A DNA stretch of 64,000 bases from Saprospirales bacterium. Lineage in GTDB: Bacteria > Bacteroidota > Bacteroidia > Chitinophagales > Saprospiraceae. Location: NCBI GenBank assembly GCA_016703765.1, contig JADJBL010000011.1, positions 72,141 to 136,140 of the forward strand. Direction: 5' to 3'. The notes below the pieces were generated by a model. That model saw nothing but the letters and a program-made list of their open reading frames with translations, ran no database searches and had not been told where the DNA came from. Shown piece by piece: positions 1 through 8,238 of this stretch. Both the position numbers and the translations under genes were made by a program. Position 1 is the stretch's first letter, and each line of letters starts with the position of its first letter.

Positions 1-2
1 AG

Positions 3-2999
3 ATGCGAACATTGACACTCACGGGACTGCTGATGGGAAGCGCGCTTTCCCTCCATTCCCAAATTTCCGGCCTGCTCATTTCCGAGTATGTCGAAGGAAG
101 CTCCAACAACAAATACCTGGAGCTCTACAACGGGACCGGCTCGCCCATCAACCTGGGCGGGCAAAACTACTCGGTCGAGGTGTATGCCAACGGCGCCCTC
201 ACCCCTACTTCCGTCATTCTCCTGAGCGGCACGGTCGCCACGGGCGATGTGTTCGTTCTGGCGCACACCTCTGCCACTGCCTGGAACGGCACGCCAGACC
301 AGCTCAACGGAGGGCTCAATTACAACGGCAACGACGCGGTGGCCCTTCGGAAAGCGGGCGTACTGATGGACCTCATCGGCAACATCGGCTGCATGCCCGA
401 TATCGAATGGGGCGCGGGCAATCTCTCCACCGCCGACAACACCATCCGCCGCAAGCCAGATGCCTGTATGGGCGTCACGGCCGATCCGCCCAATAGCGGC
501 TGCCCTTTTCCCACCCTGACTACCGATTGGGACGGATTTCCAAATGATGAAGTTTCCGGGCTTGGAAGCCATGCGAGCAACTGTTTTCCGGTTCCGACCG
601 TGGCTTTTGTGCTGGGCGTCAGCTCTTTAACCGAGGGGAACAGCGGCGTCACCCTGCACCCCGTCGCCGTCACCATGGACGTGGCGCCGCAGGGGACGGT
701 CTCTGTTTTGGTAACCCATACCGGCGGGACGGCCACGAATGGGGTGGATTTTAATTTTTCGTCGGCCGTGCTCACCTTTATTCCTTCTCAATCTTACCCG
801 TACTCCCAAAACGTGTTCATTCCCGTGGTCGGAGACACGCAGGCGGAGGCGGATGAGACGATTCAGTTGAACCTCTCCATCGGCGGCGGTACGGCCAACC
901 TCGGGTTAAATCTTCACCTGGTCACCATCTTCAACGACGACGTGCCCAGCCCCCTCTACTCTCAGGCCGACGGCTCCTGGAGCATGCCCAACGGCTGGAA
1001 TACCATGCCCAACGGAAGCGGGGTGTACGTCACCGACCCGAACAATACGCAAGGGCCTTCGGGGCCGGAGTACCACTGTATCATTCAACCCGGGCACGAC
1101 CTCCTTCTCCCTTCCACGAAGGGCATCACCACCTTGCTGGTGCAGGCAGGGGGCTCCATCAAAGCAGGAGCGACGACAAGCCGCTACCTGGAAATTTACG
1201 GCAACTCAGTGACCGTGCACGGCACGATGGGCAACGGCGCGGCCAACGACGGCATCGGCCTGGAGTTTCACGGACCCTCCGCCACCATTTCGGGCGCCGG
1301 AACGATCGACCTCAACCGGATACGGAAAAACGGTTTTGCCGCCACCAGCCTCACGATTGCCCGCAGCCTGAACCTGCGTTACAACCTCGATGCAGCCCTC
1401 TACAACGACATCGCCGGGTACCCTTTCAACGTGACGATCCAGCCCGGCATCACCGTGACCGTCACCCGGGGCGACGTATCGATCGACGGCGTGGACGGAG
1501 CGAACAGTTCCAACCGCTGGGGCACTTTCACCATCAACGGCACGCTCGATATCCAATTGGGCGACCTGTTCCTGAGGACGGACAATAGCACGGCGGGCAG
1601 CCAGGATATTTTCTATGTGGTCGGGCCCGGGGGCCTGATCAAAGTGGGTGGAAAGGTGGTGGGCAATCAAGGAGTGGCCGGGGCGGCCAAAGCCCATCTC
1701 ACGCTACAAAGCGGTGCACAGCTCCAGCTCAGCGGCGTCGGGGAAGTGATGAGCAGCATCGACCCAGCTCGCGATCCGGTCATTTGCCAGGCCAATTCGC
1801 TGGTCGACTATACCGGCGCTGCCGGTCAACTGGTCGAGGACGAGTTTGTCTACGCCAATCTCCGCATCAGCAGCGGCGGGTTGAAGACCCTGGAGGGAAA
1901 TGCGACTGTAAACGGCTTTCTGCTCCTGATTAACGGCATTCTCGAGCTCCAGGCCTATCACCTGCTGATCGGCCCGGGCGGGCAGGCTTCCGGAGGTTCG
2001 CCAGCCTCCTACGTCCGCACCAATGGAACGGGCACGCTCCAGCAAACCGTCGGAGCCACGACCCGGCTTTTTCCGGTGGGAAACAGCGCCTTCAACCTCC
2101 TCACCCTCACGAACACAGGCGCGCAGGACGTTTTCCGCGTCCGGGTATTCGATCAGGTATTGGACCAGGGGCTCAGCGGAACACCCCTGGCCGGATTGGT
2201 CGTCAACCGAAGCTGGGTCGTGGAGGAGGCCGTTGCCGGAGGCAGCAATGTCACCCTAACCACCCAATGGAGCAGCAGCGAGGAACTCACGGGCTTTACC
2301 CGAAGCGCCTGCTATATTTCCCATTACACCCCTACCGGCTGGAACGGGACTACGCCGAGTTCTGCGGCGGGTTCCAACCCCTACTTCCAGACGCGAAGCG
2401 GTCTGAGTTCATTCGGGGCATTTGCCGTAGGCAGCAACGAGGCCCTGCCGGTCGAATGGCTTTCCTTCGAAGCCCGCGCCCTCGGCCCAGATGCCCTCCT
2501 CACCTGGTCGACGGCCAGCGAGACAAACAACGCCTTCTTCGCAATCGAAAGAAGCCCAGCCGGAGGCCATTTTGAAGAAATCGCCCAAATACCCGGCGCC
2601 GGCACGACCAGCGAGGTACAATATTACGAGTATGTCGACGAGTCACCAGTCACTAGTCACCAGTCACTCCTCTATTACCGCCTCCGGCAGGTCGACCACG
2701 ACGGCTCCTACGAGTACTCTCCGATCCGTGCCGTGGAATGGCCGGGGGCAGCAGAGGGTTGGAAGGTTTACCCAAATCCCGCTACCAAATGGCTCATCGT
2801 CCAGCTTCCGGAGGAAGCGGAAGTCCCCATCCCTCTTCGGTTTTACGATATCCACGGGCGGCCGGTCCGGGCGCTTTCCCTGCCCCCCGGCCAAAGCGAG
2901 TGGATGGTTTTCCTGGACGGCCTGGCGCAGGGCTACTACCTGATGGAAGTCGGGGAGCCCGGGAAGGGAGGAAGCAGGAGGTGGGTGGGGGTGTTTTGA
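3..2999 (+). CDS. T9SS-sorted surface protein with lamin-tail and Calx-beta domains
   Basis: Secreted or cell-surface protein of 998 aa, probably adhesive or structural. A signal peptide ends near residue 20 (LSLHSQ). Residues about 22-190 look like a lamin-tail domain (LLISEYVEGSSNNKYLELYN). Residues about 200-312 look like a Calx-beta domain ending VTIFNDD. The middle is low-complexity beta-helix-like sequence. Residues about 815-915 are the LPVEWLSFEA...YYRLRQ...EYSPIR module shared with the minus-strand surface proteins at 52.8-64 kb, and a type A sorting domain (VYPNPATKW) closes the protein. The C-terminal module contains an in-frame 14-nt tandem repeat at 2641-2668. The start lies two bases inside the window, so an upstream start cannot be excluded. 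No partner genes are adjacent. The exact ligand is unknown. Confidence 0.88.
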   Translation: MRTLTLTGLLMGSALSLHSQISGLLISEYVEGSSNNKYLELYNGTGSPINLGGQNYSVEVYANGALTPTSVILLSGTVATGDVFVLAHTSATAWNGTPDQLNGGLNYNGNDAVALRKAGVLMDLIGNIGCMPDIEWGAGNLSTADNTIRRKPDACMGVTADPPNSGCPFPTLTTDWDGFPNDEVSGLGSHASNCFPVPTVAFVLGVSSLTEGNSGVTLHPVAVTMDVAPQGTVSVLVTHTGGTATNGVDFNFSSAVLTFIPSQSYPYSQNVFIPVVGDTQAEADETIQLNLSIGGGTANLGLNLHLVTIFNDDVPSPLYSQADGSWSMPNGWNTMPNGSGVYVTDPNNTQGPSGPEYHCIIQPGHDLLLPSTKGITTLLVQAGGSIKAGATTSRYLEIYGNSVTVHGTMGNGAANDGIGLEFHGPSATISGAGTIDLNRIRKNGFAATSLTIARSLNLRYNLDAALYNDIAGYPFNVTIQPGITVTVTRGDVSIDGVDGANSSNRWGTFTINGTLDIQLGDLFLRTDNSTAGSQDIFYVVGPGGLIKVGGKVVGNQGVAGAAKAHLTLQSGAQLQLSGVGEVMSSIDPARDPVICQANSLVDYTGAAGQLVEDEFVYANLRISSGGLKTLEGNATVNGFLLLINGILELQAYHLLIGPGGQASGGSPASYVRTNGTGTLQQTVGATTRLFPVGNSAFNLLTLTNTGAQDVFRVRVFDQVLDQGLSGTPLAGLVVNRSWVVEEAVAGGSNVTLTTQWSSSEELTGFTRSACYISHYTPTGWNGTTPSSAAGSNPYFQTRSGLSSFGAFAVGSNEALPVEWLSFEARALGPDALLTWSTASETNNAFFAIERSPAGGHFEEIAQIPGAGTTSEVQYYEYVDESPVTSHQSLLYYRLRQVDHDGSYEYSPIRAVEWPGAAEGWKVYPNPATKWLIVQLPEEAEVPIPLRFYDIHGRPVRALSLPPGQSEWMVFLDGLAQGYYLMEVGEPGKGGSRRWVGVF
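2641..2668 (+). repeat. Two perfect 14-nt tandem units read in frame
   Basis: The unit agtcaccagtcact occurs twice back to back and is translated as SPVTSHQSL inside the T9SS linker module. Related arrays lie at 38383-38414 inside a glycosyltransferase and at 53108-53136 (reverse orientation) inside another T9SS gene. Sister modules at 55.1, 57.1 and 61.7 kb carry the unrelated sequence DPAYAIASAGAA at the same place. Confidence 0.85.
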
Positions 3000-3418
<419 letters not shown>

Positions 3419-3811
3419 ATGACCCCAGCATCCCCATCAAACCAATACTACTACAACCCCAGGTTAAGGAATTTTGCCCGGAAGTTGAGAAATCACAGCA
3501 CCAAGGCCGAAGTCTATATTTGGTCATTCTTGTTGAGGAGTAAAAACTTTAGAGGATACAGCTTCAACAGGCAACGGCCGGTTTTGAACTATATAGCCGA
3601 CTTCATGTGCAAGGAATTGCTCCTGATCATCGAAATAGACGGGGGCATTCACGATAGATGGGATGTAAAAAGGAAGGATCGCATAAGGCAGGAACGCCTG
3701 GAGGCGGCGGGATTTACCGTATTGAGGTTTACCAATGAACAAGTCTTACGCGATCGCGCATCGGTAGAGATGGCGCTGGACGAATGGATTGAAATCAAAA
3801 AAGCCCGGTGA
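3419..3811 (+). CDS. DUF559 endonuclease-like protein
   Basis: A 130-aa protein of the DUF559 family, related to very-short-patch-repair (Vsr-like) PD-(D/E)XK nucleases. The N-terminus (YYNPRLRNFARKLRNHSTKAE) and the core with YIADF and IIEIDGGIHD, followed by K and R residues and FTVLRFTNEQV, match the family pattern. The acidic residues in ADF and EIDG would be the metal-binding core. Its role in cells is not established; members often stand alone and are scattered between strains. Here the gene is isolated, preceded by a G-rich unreliable stretch, and its stop codon is part of a terminator stem. ATG start at 3419. Confidence 0.85.
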   Translation: MTPASPSNQYYYNPRLRNFARKLRNHSTKAEVYIWSFLLRSKNFRGYSFNRQRPVLNYIADFMCKELLLIIEIDGGIHDRWDVKRKDRIRQERLEAAGFTVLRFTNEQVLRDRASVEMALDEWIEIKKAR

Positions 3812-3825
3812 CTCCTCACCGGGCT
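3802..3825. terminator. Bidirectional hairpin terminator
   Basis: A 10-bp perfect stem (agcccggtga / tcaccgggct) with loop ctcc is followed by tttt on the plus strand and preceded by an A run that gives a T tract on the minus strand. It lies between the convergent DUF559 gene and the SPOR-like gene and includes the DUF559 stop codon. Confidence 0.85.
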
Positions 3826-3856
3826 TTTCTTCATACAGCCGCGAAGTATCGCGTTT

Positions 3857-4459
3857 TTACGGGACGCGAACCCCGTCCTTATACACCACCACCCAGGCGT
3901 CTTTGACGCCGACTTTGCGGAGGTGTTTTTGCAGCTTATCGGCTTCAGTCTTGCTGGTGAATTGGCCCAGGACGATCTTTTGGTAGTTTTCGCTCTGTTC
4001 GATAGTGAGGTCCTTGGTCGTATCGAGTTCGGAGGGGATTTTGTTCTTGTCCTTTTCAAAGGCGCCGATCTGGACGCGGTAGATGGTGCCCATGGGGACT
4101 CGTTCGTCGGGGTTGTCGGTCGAGGTGAATACCGGCTGGGAGATGGGTTCGGCCATTTGGGCCGCCTCGAGGTCCATGCTCAACTGGTCGATCTGGGATT
4201 CCAGGGATGCGATGCGGTTATCCTTGGTATTCATCTGGGTCTTGAGGAGGTTGTTGTCGCTCTCCAGGCTGTTGTTGATGCGTTGCAGCTCTTGCTTGTC
4301 TTTGGTTAGCTGGGCCAGCGCTTCGGGGTTTTTGACGTATTCTTTGGCAGTCTTCTTCCACTCTTTCTCTTCTTCTTTGGACAGCTGTTTCTGGGCATTG
4401 ACAGAGCCGACAGCTATAGACAAGCTAATGCATACAATACTGAATAGGATTTTTCTCAT
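3857..4459 (-). CDS. SPOR-like domain periplasmic protein with coiled coil
   Basis: A 200-aa exported protein. The N-terminal signal peptide (MRKILFSIVCISLSIAVG...NAQ) is followed by a charged helical stretch, residues about 25-100, rich in K, E, Q and L and predicted to be coiled coil. The C-terminal 75 residues (YRVQIGAFEKDKNKI...KIVLGQFTSKTEADKLQKHLRKVGVKDAWVV) have the VQIGAF...F.....A......L pattern of SPOR domains, which bind denuded peptidoglycan glycans. It is probably periplasmic. It is transcribed alone, convergent with the DUF559 gene. The SPOR assignment rests on pattern, not a profile search. Confidence 0.75.
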   Translation of the reverse strand: MRKILFSIVCISLSIAVGSVNAQKQLSKEEEKEWKKTAKEYVKNPEALAQLTKDKQELQRINNSLESDNNLLKTQMNTKDNRIASLESQIDQLSMDLEAAQMAEPISQPVFTSTDNPDERVPMGTIYRVQIGAFEKDKNKIPSELDTTKDLTIEQSENYQKIVLGQFTSKTEADKLQKHLRKVGVKDAWVVVYKDGVRVP

Positions 4460-4821
4460 GTCTGTTAAGTTTAAGATGGAACGATGGTTAAACGGTTTTT
4501 AGTTCTACCAGCAAACAACGCGAAACAGGGAAACAAAATTTTGTGGGCTTAAAGGTAATGAAAGTTTAGGTAATAGAGGTATGGCATCTTATTGTCAAAA
4601 AGCGTAATTTTGCGTTTGCCGGGCTGAAAACGGGCCGGCGAACATATGAGAAAACGAATCAATGCCACACCTGCTGCGCCGTTCCCCCCGCGTCGCATCC
4701 CATCCTTGTTGTTTTTTCTCCCAGGCTGTTGGTCAAGTGACCCGTTTCCCCGTGAAACGTCTCTAACAAGGCATGCTACCCCGGTATAATCTTAATCTAC
4801 TTAAACAACAATTAAATCCTA
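4460..4821. other. Intergenic region between divergent genes
   Basis: A 362-bp gap upstream of both the SPOR-like gene (minus) and the lipoprotein gene (plus). Only one weak promoter-like match was found, listed separately. No hairpin or small gene is convincing. Confidence 0.5.
4605..4612 (+). promoter_or_regulatory. Possible Bacteroidota -7 element
   Basis: TAATTTTG matches the TAnnTTTG -7 consensus on the plus strand, but the expected TTG 20 bases upstream is not present (tgg instead), and the lipoprotein start is 210 bases away. Weak candidate only. Confidence 0.3.
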
Positions 4822-6105
4822 ATGACCATGTTCTCCAAACGATTACTATCCCTGACAACCGTTTTAATGACTTTGACACTTTTGACCCTTACTGTTCCGG
4901 GATGCCGGAAAGAATTTACAGATGAACCATTGAATAAAACTGACCAGGATTTGGAATTTTTAGGCGGGGGCGCCACCTGCGATAACGGAGTAAAAGTTCT
5001 TCAAATGTTTTTGCAAGTCGGCGCTGGCAACAAATGGGTCAGGTTGTTTAACAATACTACAAGCGCTTCTCTTCCAATTGAAAATCAAAACCTCAACACC
5101 CCCGAGTTTGACAAACTCCTCACTTTTACGGCAAGTAATACGGCCAATACGGCCACTGTGCAAACTTCCGGTCAAATAATGGCCGTAGGGCCCATAGATG
5201 TAACCTGGATCAACTCCATCGGAGGTGAAGTGCTGAGGATTAGAATGGGGCCGTCCGCAAACGTATCCGGGTGGAATATGATCTGCGCCGGGCTTTGGAT
5301 CACTGCCGATGCCGGCAGTTCTGTCAGTATTCAAATGAAAAAAAATGGGTTAAATGTCCAGCCCGCCTTTACCAAATCCTATGCTTCGCTCACCAGCGAC
5401 CACATTTTGTTCTCTTTATTCTACCAGTTTGACGAGCTGGAAATAAAAGCCACCAGTGGCAGGATTCGATTGGAAAATGGAGGAGGAACAAAGTTCAACC
5501 GCTTCATTATTACAAACGACTCCCAGCCGTTCGTCGCCCTGCGCCCCCGGAAAGCCGGATACTTCTGGAACTCCCTCGCGGTAAACGAATATTCGATGAT
5601 AAGCGTCCCCAACCAGCAGACCCTGGTGGCCGGTAATTTCATCCCCACCCCCAACGGAGATGAATGGATAAAAGACGGCGCAACCACTTCTTTTATCAAC
5701 AAAAAGATTAATTATTTTGCCCCCTCCACCGGCGCCAATAACGACGACACCTTCGACGTCGGAGAGTCTGTGGTATTCGCTGCAGGATCGGAAATGGGAG
5801 GCTCCGTATTTACCAACATGCTTATCCCGATCCAAACCCCTTCGAGCGGCGCCTCTGTTCCGAGGGCCATCCTTTCGAAAGGAGGCTCGCCCGTAGCGAC
5901 TTACGACCTAAGCCAGCAGGCCGGAACCGCCCAATATCACCTGATCGGCCTTCCCGCCGGCATGGATTTCGACGAAATTGAGCTTACCACGGGTTCCGCC
6001 AGCGGGACCTACCAGTTTTTTAGCGACTACTGGAGTGTAGCGCGTTTCTCCTTCTGCCCGGATGGATCCTTTGTACTCGCAGAACAAGGCTCTCAAGACA
6101 ATTAA
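4822..6105 (+). CDS. Lipoprotein of unknown function
   Basis: A 427-aa protein with a lipoprotein signal peptide: a hydrophobic run, then LTVPGC as a lipobox with the lipidated Cys near residue 28. The mature part is rich in beta-forming and Asn/Thr/Gly/Ser residues and resembles secreted beta-sandwich proteins. I recognise no family. A second ATG lies at 4828. It is monocistronic: a wide gap lies upstream and a strong terminator follows at 6125. The last 30 residues include FSFCPDGSFV but no obvious sorting domain. It is probably anchored to the periplasmic or outer membrane, by lipobox only. Confidence 0.75.
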   Translation: MTMFSKRLLSLTTVLMTLTLLTLTVPGCRKEFTDEPLNKTDQDLEFLGGGATCDNGVKVLQMFLQVGAGNKWVRLFNNTTSASLPIENQNLNTPEFDKLLTFTASNTANTATVQTSGQIMAVGPIDVTWINSIGGEVLRIRMGPSANVSGWNMICAGLWITADAGSSVSIQMKKNGLNVQPAFTKSYASLTSDHILFSLFYQFDELEIKATSGRIRLENGGGTKFNRFIITNDSQPFVALRPRKAGYFWNSLAVNEYSMISVPNQQTLVAGNFIPTPNGDEWIKDGATTSFINKKINYFAPSTGANNDDTFDVGESVVFAAGSEMGGSVFTNMLIPIQTPSSGASVPRAILSKGGSPVATYDLSQQAGTAQYHLIGLPAGMDFDEIELTTGSASGTYQFFSDYWSVARFSFCPDGSFVLAEQGSQDN

Positions 6106-6124
6106 ATCTCAATCCAGCTTGCCC

Positions 6125-6159
6125 CCGGTTGATCGGCCTTTCACAGGCCGATCAACCGG
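6125..6159 (+). terminator. Strong hairpin terminator after the lipoprotein gene
   Basis: A 15-bp perfect stem (ccggttgatcggcct with its complement) and loop ttcac lie 20 bases after the stop codon and are followed by a T-rich tract (ccttgtttcatttt). Confidence 0.85.
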
Positions 6160-6199
6160 CCTTGTTTCATTTTCAGCGACATTTTTTGCAAAGAATGAG

Positions 6200-6207
6200 T
6201 AGTTTTG
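6200..6207 (+). promoter_or_regulatory. Candidate -7 promoter element for the polysaccharide locus
   Basis: TAGTTTTG fits TAnnTTTG exactly and sits in the loop side of a 7-bp palindrome (tgagtag / ctactca, 6196-6214). No TTG is found at the expected -33 position, and the first gene begins about 335 bases downstream, so this is tentative. Confidence 0.35.
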
Positions 6208-6462
6208 CTACTCAATTTGTGGGCAGTCCGGCCCCCACCGGTAAACTGTAATCCAAAAACCGTGATCCCAGAACATACTACCAAACTACACCTCCATTTT
6301 ACTATGTTGGGTATTTGATACGCCGGAGTTTGACTCAGGGGGAGATGCTATGGGATTGAAGGGATTTTGGGATTGGAGGGGATTGTAATTCGTCTTTGCT
6401 AAAGCTTCGGCGAACGCAGGTGATAGTCTTTGCGACATATCAAGGGCGAAGCCATGTGAAAT

Positions 6463-6532
6463 AGTGTTCAGTTTTTAGTGTTCGGTTTTCAGTTGCAGAC
6501 AGCTGAAAACCGAACACTGAACACTAAAAACT
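6463..6532. repeat. Inverted-repeat mosaic at the 5' edge of the cpsB-like gene
   Basis: Perfect 16-bp arms (6477-6492 and 6503-6518; agtgttcggttttcag and its complement) enclose a 10-nt spacer. Outside them the short words agtgttc and agttttt recur on both sides, but in swapped order on the right, so the element is a shuffled mosaic of two words rather than one simple hairpin. Confidence 0.8.
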
Positions 6533-6540
6533 CAACAGCC

Positions 6541-7260
6541 GTGTTTTTCCGATCCAAAACACCAGCCATCGAGTCTTACGCCTCTCTGGGCGTCGACCTC
6601 CACTCGCACCTCATTCCGGGGATCGACGATGGGGCGAAGACCCTGGAGGAGTCCCTCGTCCTGATTCGACGGATGGTGGATCTCGGGTTTAAGCGGATCT
6701 ATAGCACCCCGCATGTGATGGCGGACCATTATCCGAATACGAGGGAGGGGATTTTGAGGGGAATGGAGGGGGTTTTGAGGGGATTGAATGGGATTCCTAT
6801 CGAATTCGGGGTGGCGGCGGAGTACTTTTTGGACGAGCAGTTTGAGGAGTTGTTGCAGAAGGAGGAATTGCTGACCTTGCCGGGCAAGCGGGTGTTGGTG
6901 GAGATGGCGGGCGTGGCGCCGGCCCACAACCTGCTCGATACGCTGTTTCGGATGCGCACAAAGGGGTATAAGCCGCTGTTGGCCCACCCGGAGCGTTATC
7001 CCTATTATCGCCGTGACTTCAAGGCCCTGGAGCGTCTAAAGGACTTCGGCTGCGAATTTCAGGTCAACCTTTTGTCCCTGGCAGGACATTACGGCTCCAC
7101 GATCCAGGAACAAGGGTTCAAGCTGATCAAACATGGCATGGTGGAGTTTCTGGCCACCGATATGCATAGCGAACAACATGCAGACAAGTTGAAAGAAGCG
7201 TTGGGGGATAAACGAATCCAGAAAGTACTTGAAAAAAAGTTCAGCAACGGGAGCCTTTGA
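6541..7260 (+). CDS. CpsB/CapC-type tyrosine-protein phosphatase (PHP domain)
   Basis: A metal-dependent phosphotyrosine phosphatase expected to dephosphorylate the Wzc-type kinase encoded two genes downstream and so tune polymer length and export. About 239 aa. PHP-domain metal ligands are visible: DLHSHLIPGIDDG near the N-terminus, STPHVMADHY, a catalytic-region E in AAEYFLDEQF, LLAHPERYPYY, and a C-terminal ATDMHSEQH. The frame is open upstream to 6478, but that part is translated inverted repeat, so a GTG start at 6541 is preferred. First gene of the polysaccharide operon. Cytoplasmic. Confidence 0.9.
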   Translation: MFFRSKTPAIESYASLGVDLHSHLIPGIDDGAKTLEESLVLIRRMVDLGFKRIYSTPHVMADHYPNTREGILRGMEGVLRGLNGIPIEFGVAAEYFLDEQFEELLQKEELLTLPGKRVLVEMAGVAPAHNLLDTLFRMRTKGYKPLLAHPERYPYYRRDFKALERLKDFGCEFQVNLLSLAGHYGSTIQEQGFKLIKHGMVEFLATDMHSEQHADKLKEALGDKRIQKVLEKKFSNGSL

Positions 7261-7267
7261 TCTATTG

Positions 7268-7334
7268 ACCGCTAAGGCGCAAAGGACGCCAAGAAAATTC
7301 AAGACACTCTTAGCGCCCTTTGCGTCTTAGCGGT
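7268..7334. repeat. Imperfect 18-bp hairpin just after a stop codon
   Basis: Arms 7268-7285 (accgctaaggcgcaaagg) and 7317-7334 are complementary with one mismatch. The left arm starts 8 bases after the cpsB-like stop. Both arms share sequence words with the 29-bp repeats that flank the GxxExxY gene at 48.1-48.7 kb, so they appear to be members of one dispersed family. Confidence 0.8.
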
Positions 7335-7394
7335 TAATATTCATAAAAAATCTTAAATTGATCCTTGTTTTTAGTGCATTCCCTAACTAATTCT

Positions 7395-8198
7395 ATGAGC
7401 AAACACTACCCCTGGGGATTACTGTTTCTTCTCTTGCTGACCCATTCCTCATGCGTCTACCACAAGCAACTGGTCAATTTCCGCCACAACGGGGAGCGCA
7501 CCGTTTCCGTTCCCGCAGATATCCTCAACCAGCTCGAGCCCAGGATCCAGGCGACCGACATACTGCATATTCAGGTCAATAGTTACGACGAGGAAGCGGC
7601 ACAGCCCTTTAACCGCTTGCGGCAAGGGACGGGGAACCAAATGCTCCAGGGAGGCAACAACAGTGGTGGGCTCAACGCTCAAAACCTGTTCGGCTATCTG
7701 GTCGGGTACGACGGTTTTATCGACTTCCCTGTGTTGGGCAGGGTGGCGGTTGCGGGGCTTACCCTGACCGAAACCAGAAACCTGCTGCTCACCATGCTGC
7801 AGCCCTATTTGAAAGACGCTGTCGTGAATTTGCAGTTCCTCAACTTCAAGTTCACCATTCTGGGAGAAGTCAACAAGCCCTTTACCTACAACGTGCTCAA
7901 TCCCAGAATCACCATCCTCGAAGCCATCGGCATGGCGGGCGACCTCAGCCTTTACGCCAACCGGACCAATATCCTGGTGATCCGCGAAGCGAACGGCCAA
8001 CGCGAATACGGCACGATCGACCTGCAATCGCCCGAAGTTTTTACCTCCCCCTTTTACTACCTCTCGCAAAACGATGTTATATATATCGAGCCCCTGCCCC
8101 AACGCATCGCCACCGTCGCCGACCCCGTCCAGCGGATTATCGGTTATGTGACGGCGGGATTGTCGATACTTTCTATTGTACTGGCGTTGACGAGGTAA
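7395..8198 (+). CDS. Wza-type polysaccharide export lipoprotein
   Basis: Outer-membrane polysaccharide translocon subunit of 267 aa. A lipoprotein signal ends LLLLTHSSC, with Cys20 as the lipidation site. Residues about 45-130 carry the poly_export domain (IQATDILHIQVNSYDEEAAQ, GYLVGYDGFIDFPVLGRVAV), followed by an SLBB-like domain (FTILGEVNKPFTYNVL) and ISQNDVIYIEPLPQR-like closing sequence. The C-terminal hydrophobic helix (VTAGLSILSIVLAL) is typical of Bacteroidota versions. An upstream in-frame start exists at 7365, but MSKHYPWG at 7395 gives the proper signal peptide. The gene sits between the phosphatase and kinase genes, the classic order. Confidence 0.92.
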   Translation: MSKHYPWGLLFLLLLTHSSCVYHKQLVNFRHNGERTVSVPADILNQLEPRIQATDILHIQVNSYDEEAAQPFNRLRQGTGNQMLQGGNNSGGLNAQNLFGYLVGYDGFIDFPVLGRVAVAGLTLTETRNLLLTMLQPYLKDAVVNLQFLNFKFTILGEVNKPFTYNVLNPRITILEAIGMAGDLSLYANRTNILVIREANGQREYGTIDLQSPEVFTSPFYYLSQNDVIYIEPLPQRIATVADPVQRIIGYVTAGLSILSIVLALTR

Positions 8199-8238
8199 GG
8201 GAAACATACTATTTGAAAAACTACCAAAGCCCACTAAC

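Larger units (their letters stand above)
6160..6540. other. Leader region of the polysaccharide locus
   Basis: About 380 bases without a gene. A small palindrome (tgagtag / ctactca) overlaps a TAGTTTTG -7-like element at 6200-6207. The 3' part (6463-6532) is a dense inverted-repeat mosaic that runs almost into the cpsB-like start. Confidence 0.6.

Noticed and set aside
1206-1697. 163-codon open frame on the minus strand inside the first surface-protein gene
   Set aside because: It has no recognisable motif, lies wholly within a strongly supported plus-strand gene, and reflects high G+C with few stops.
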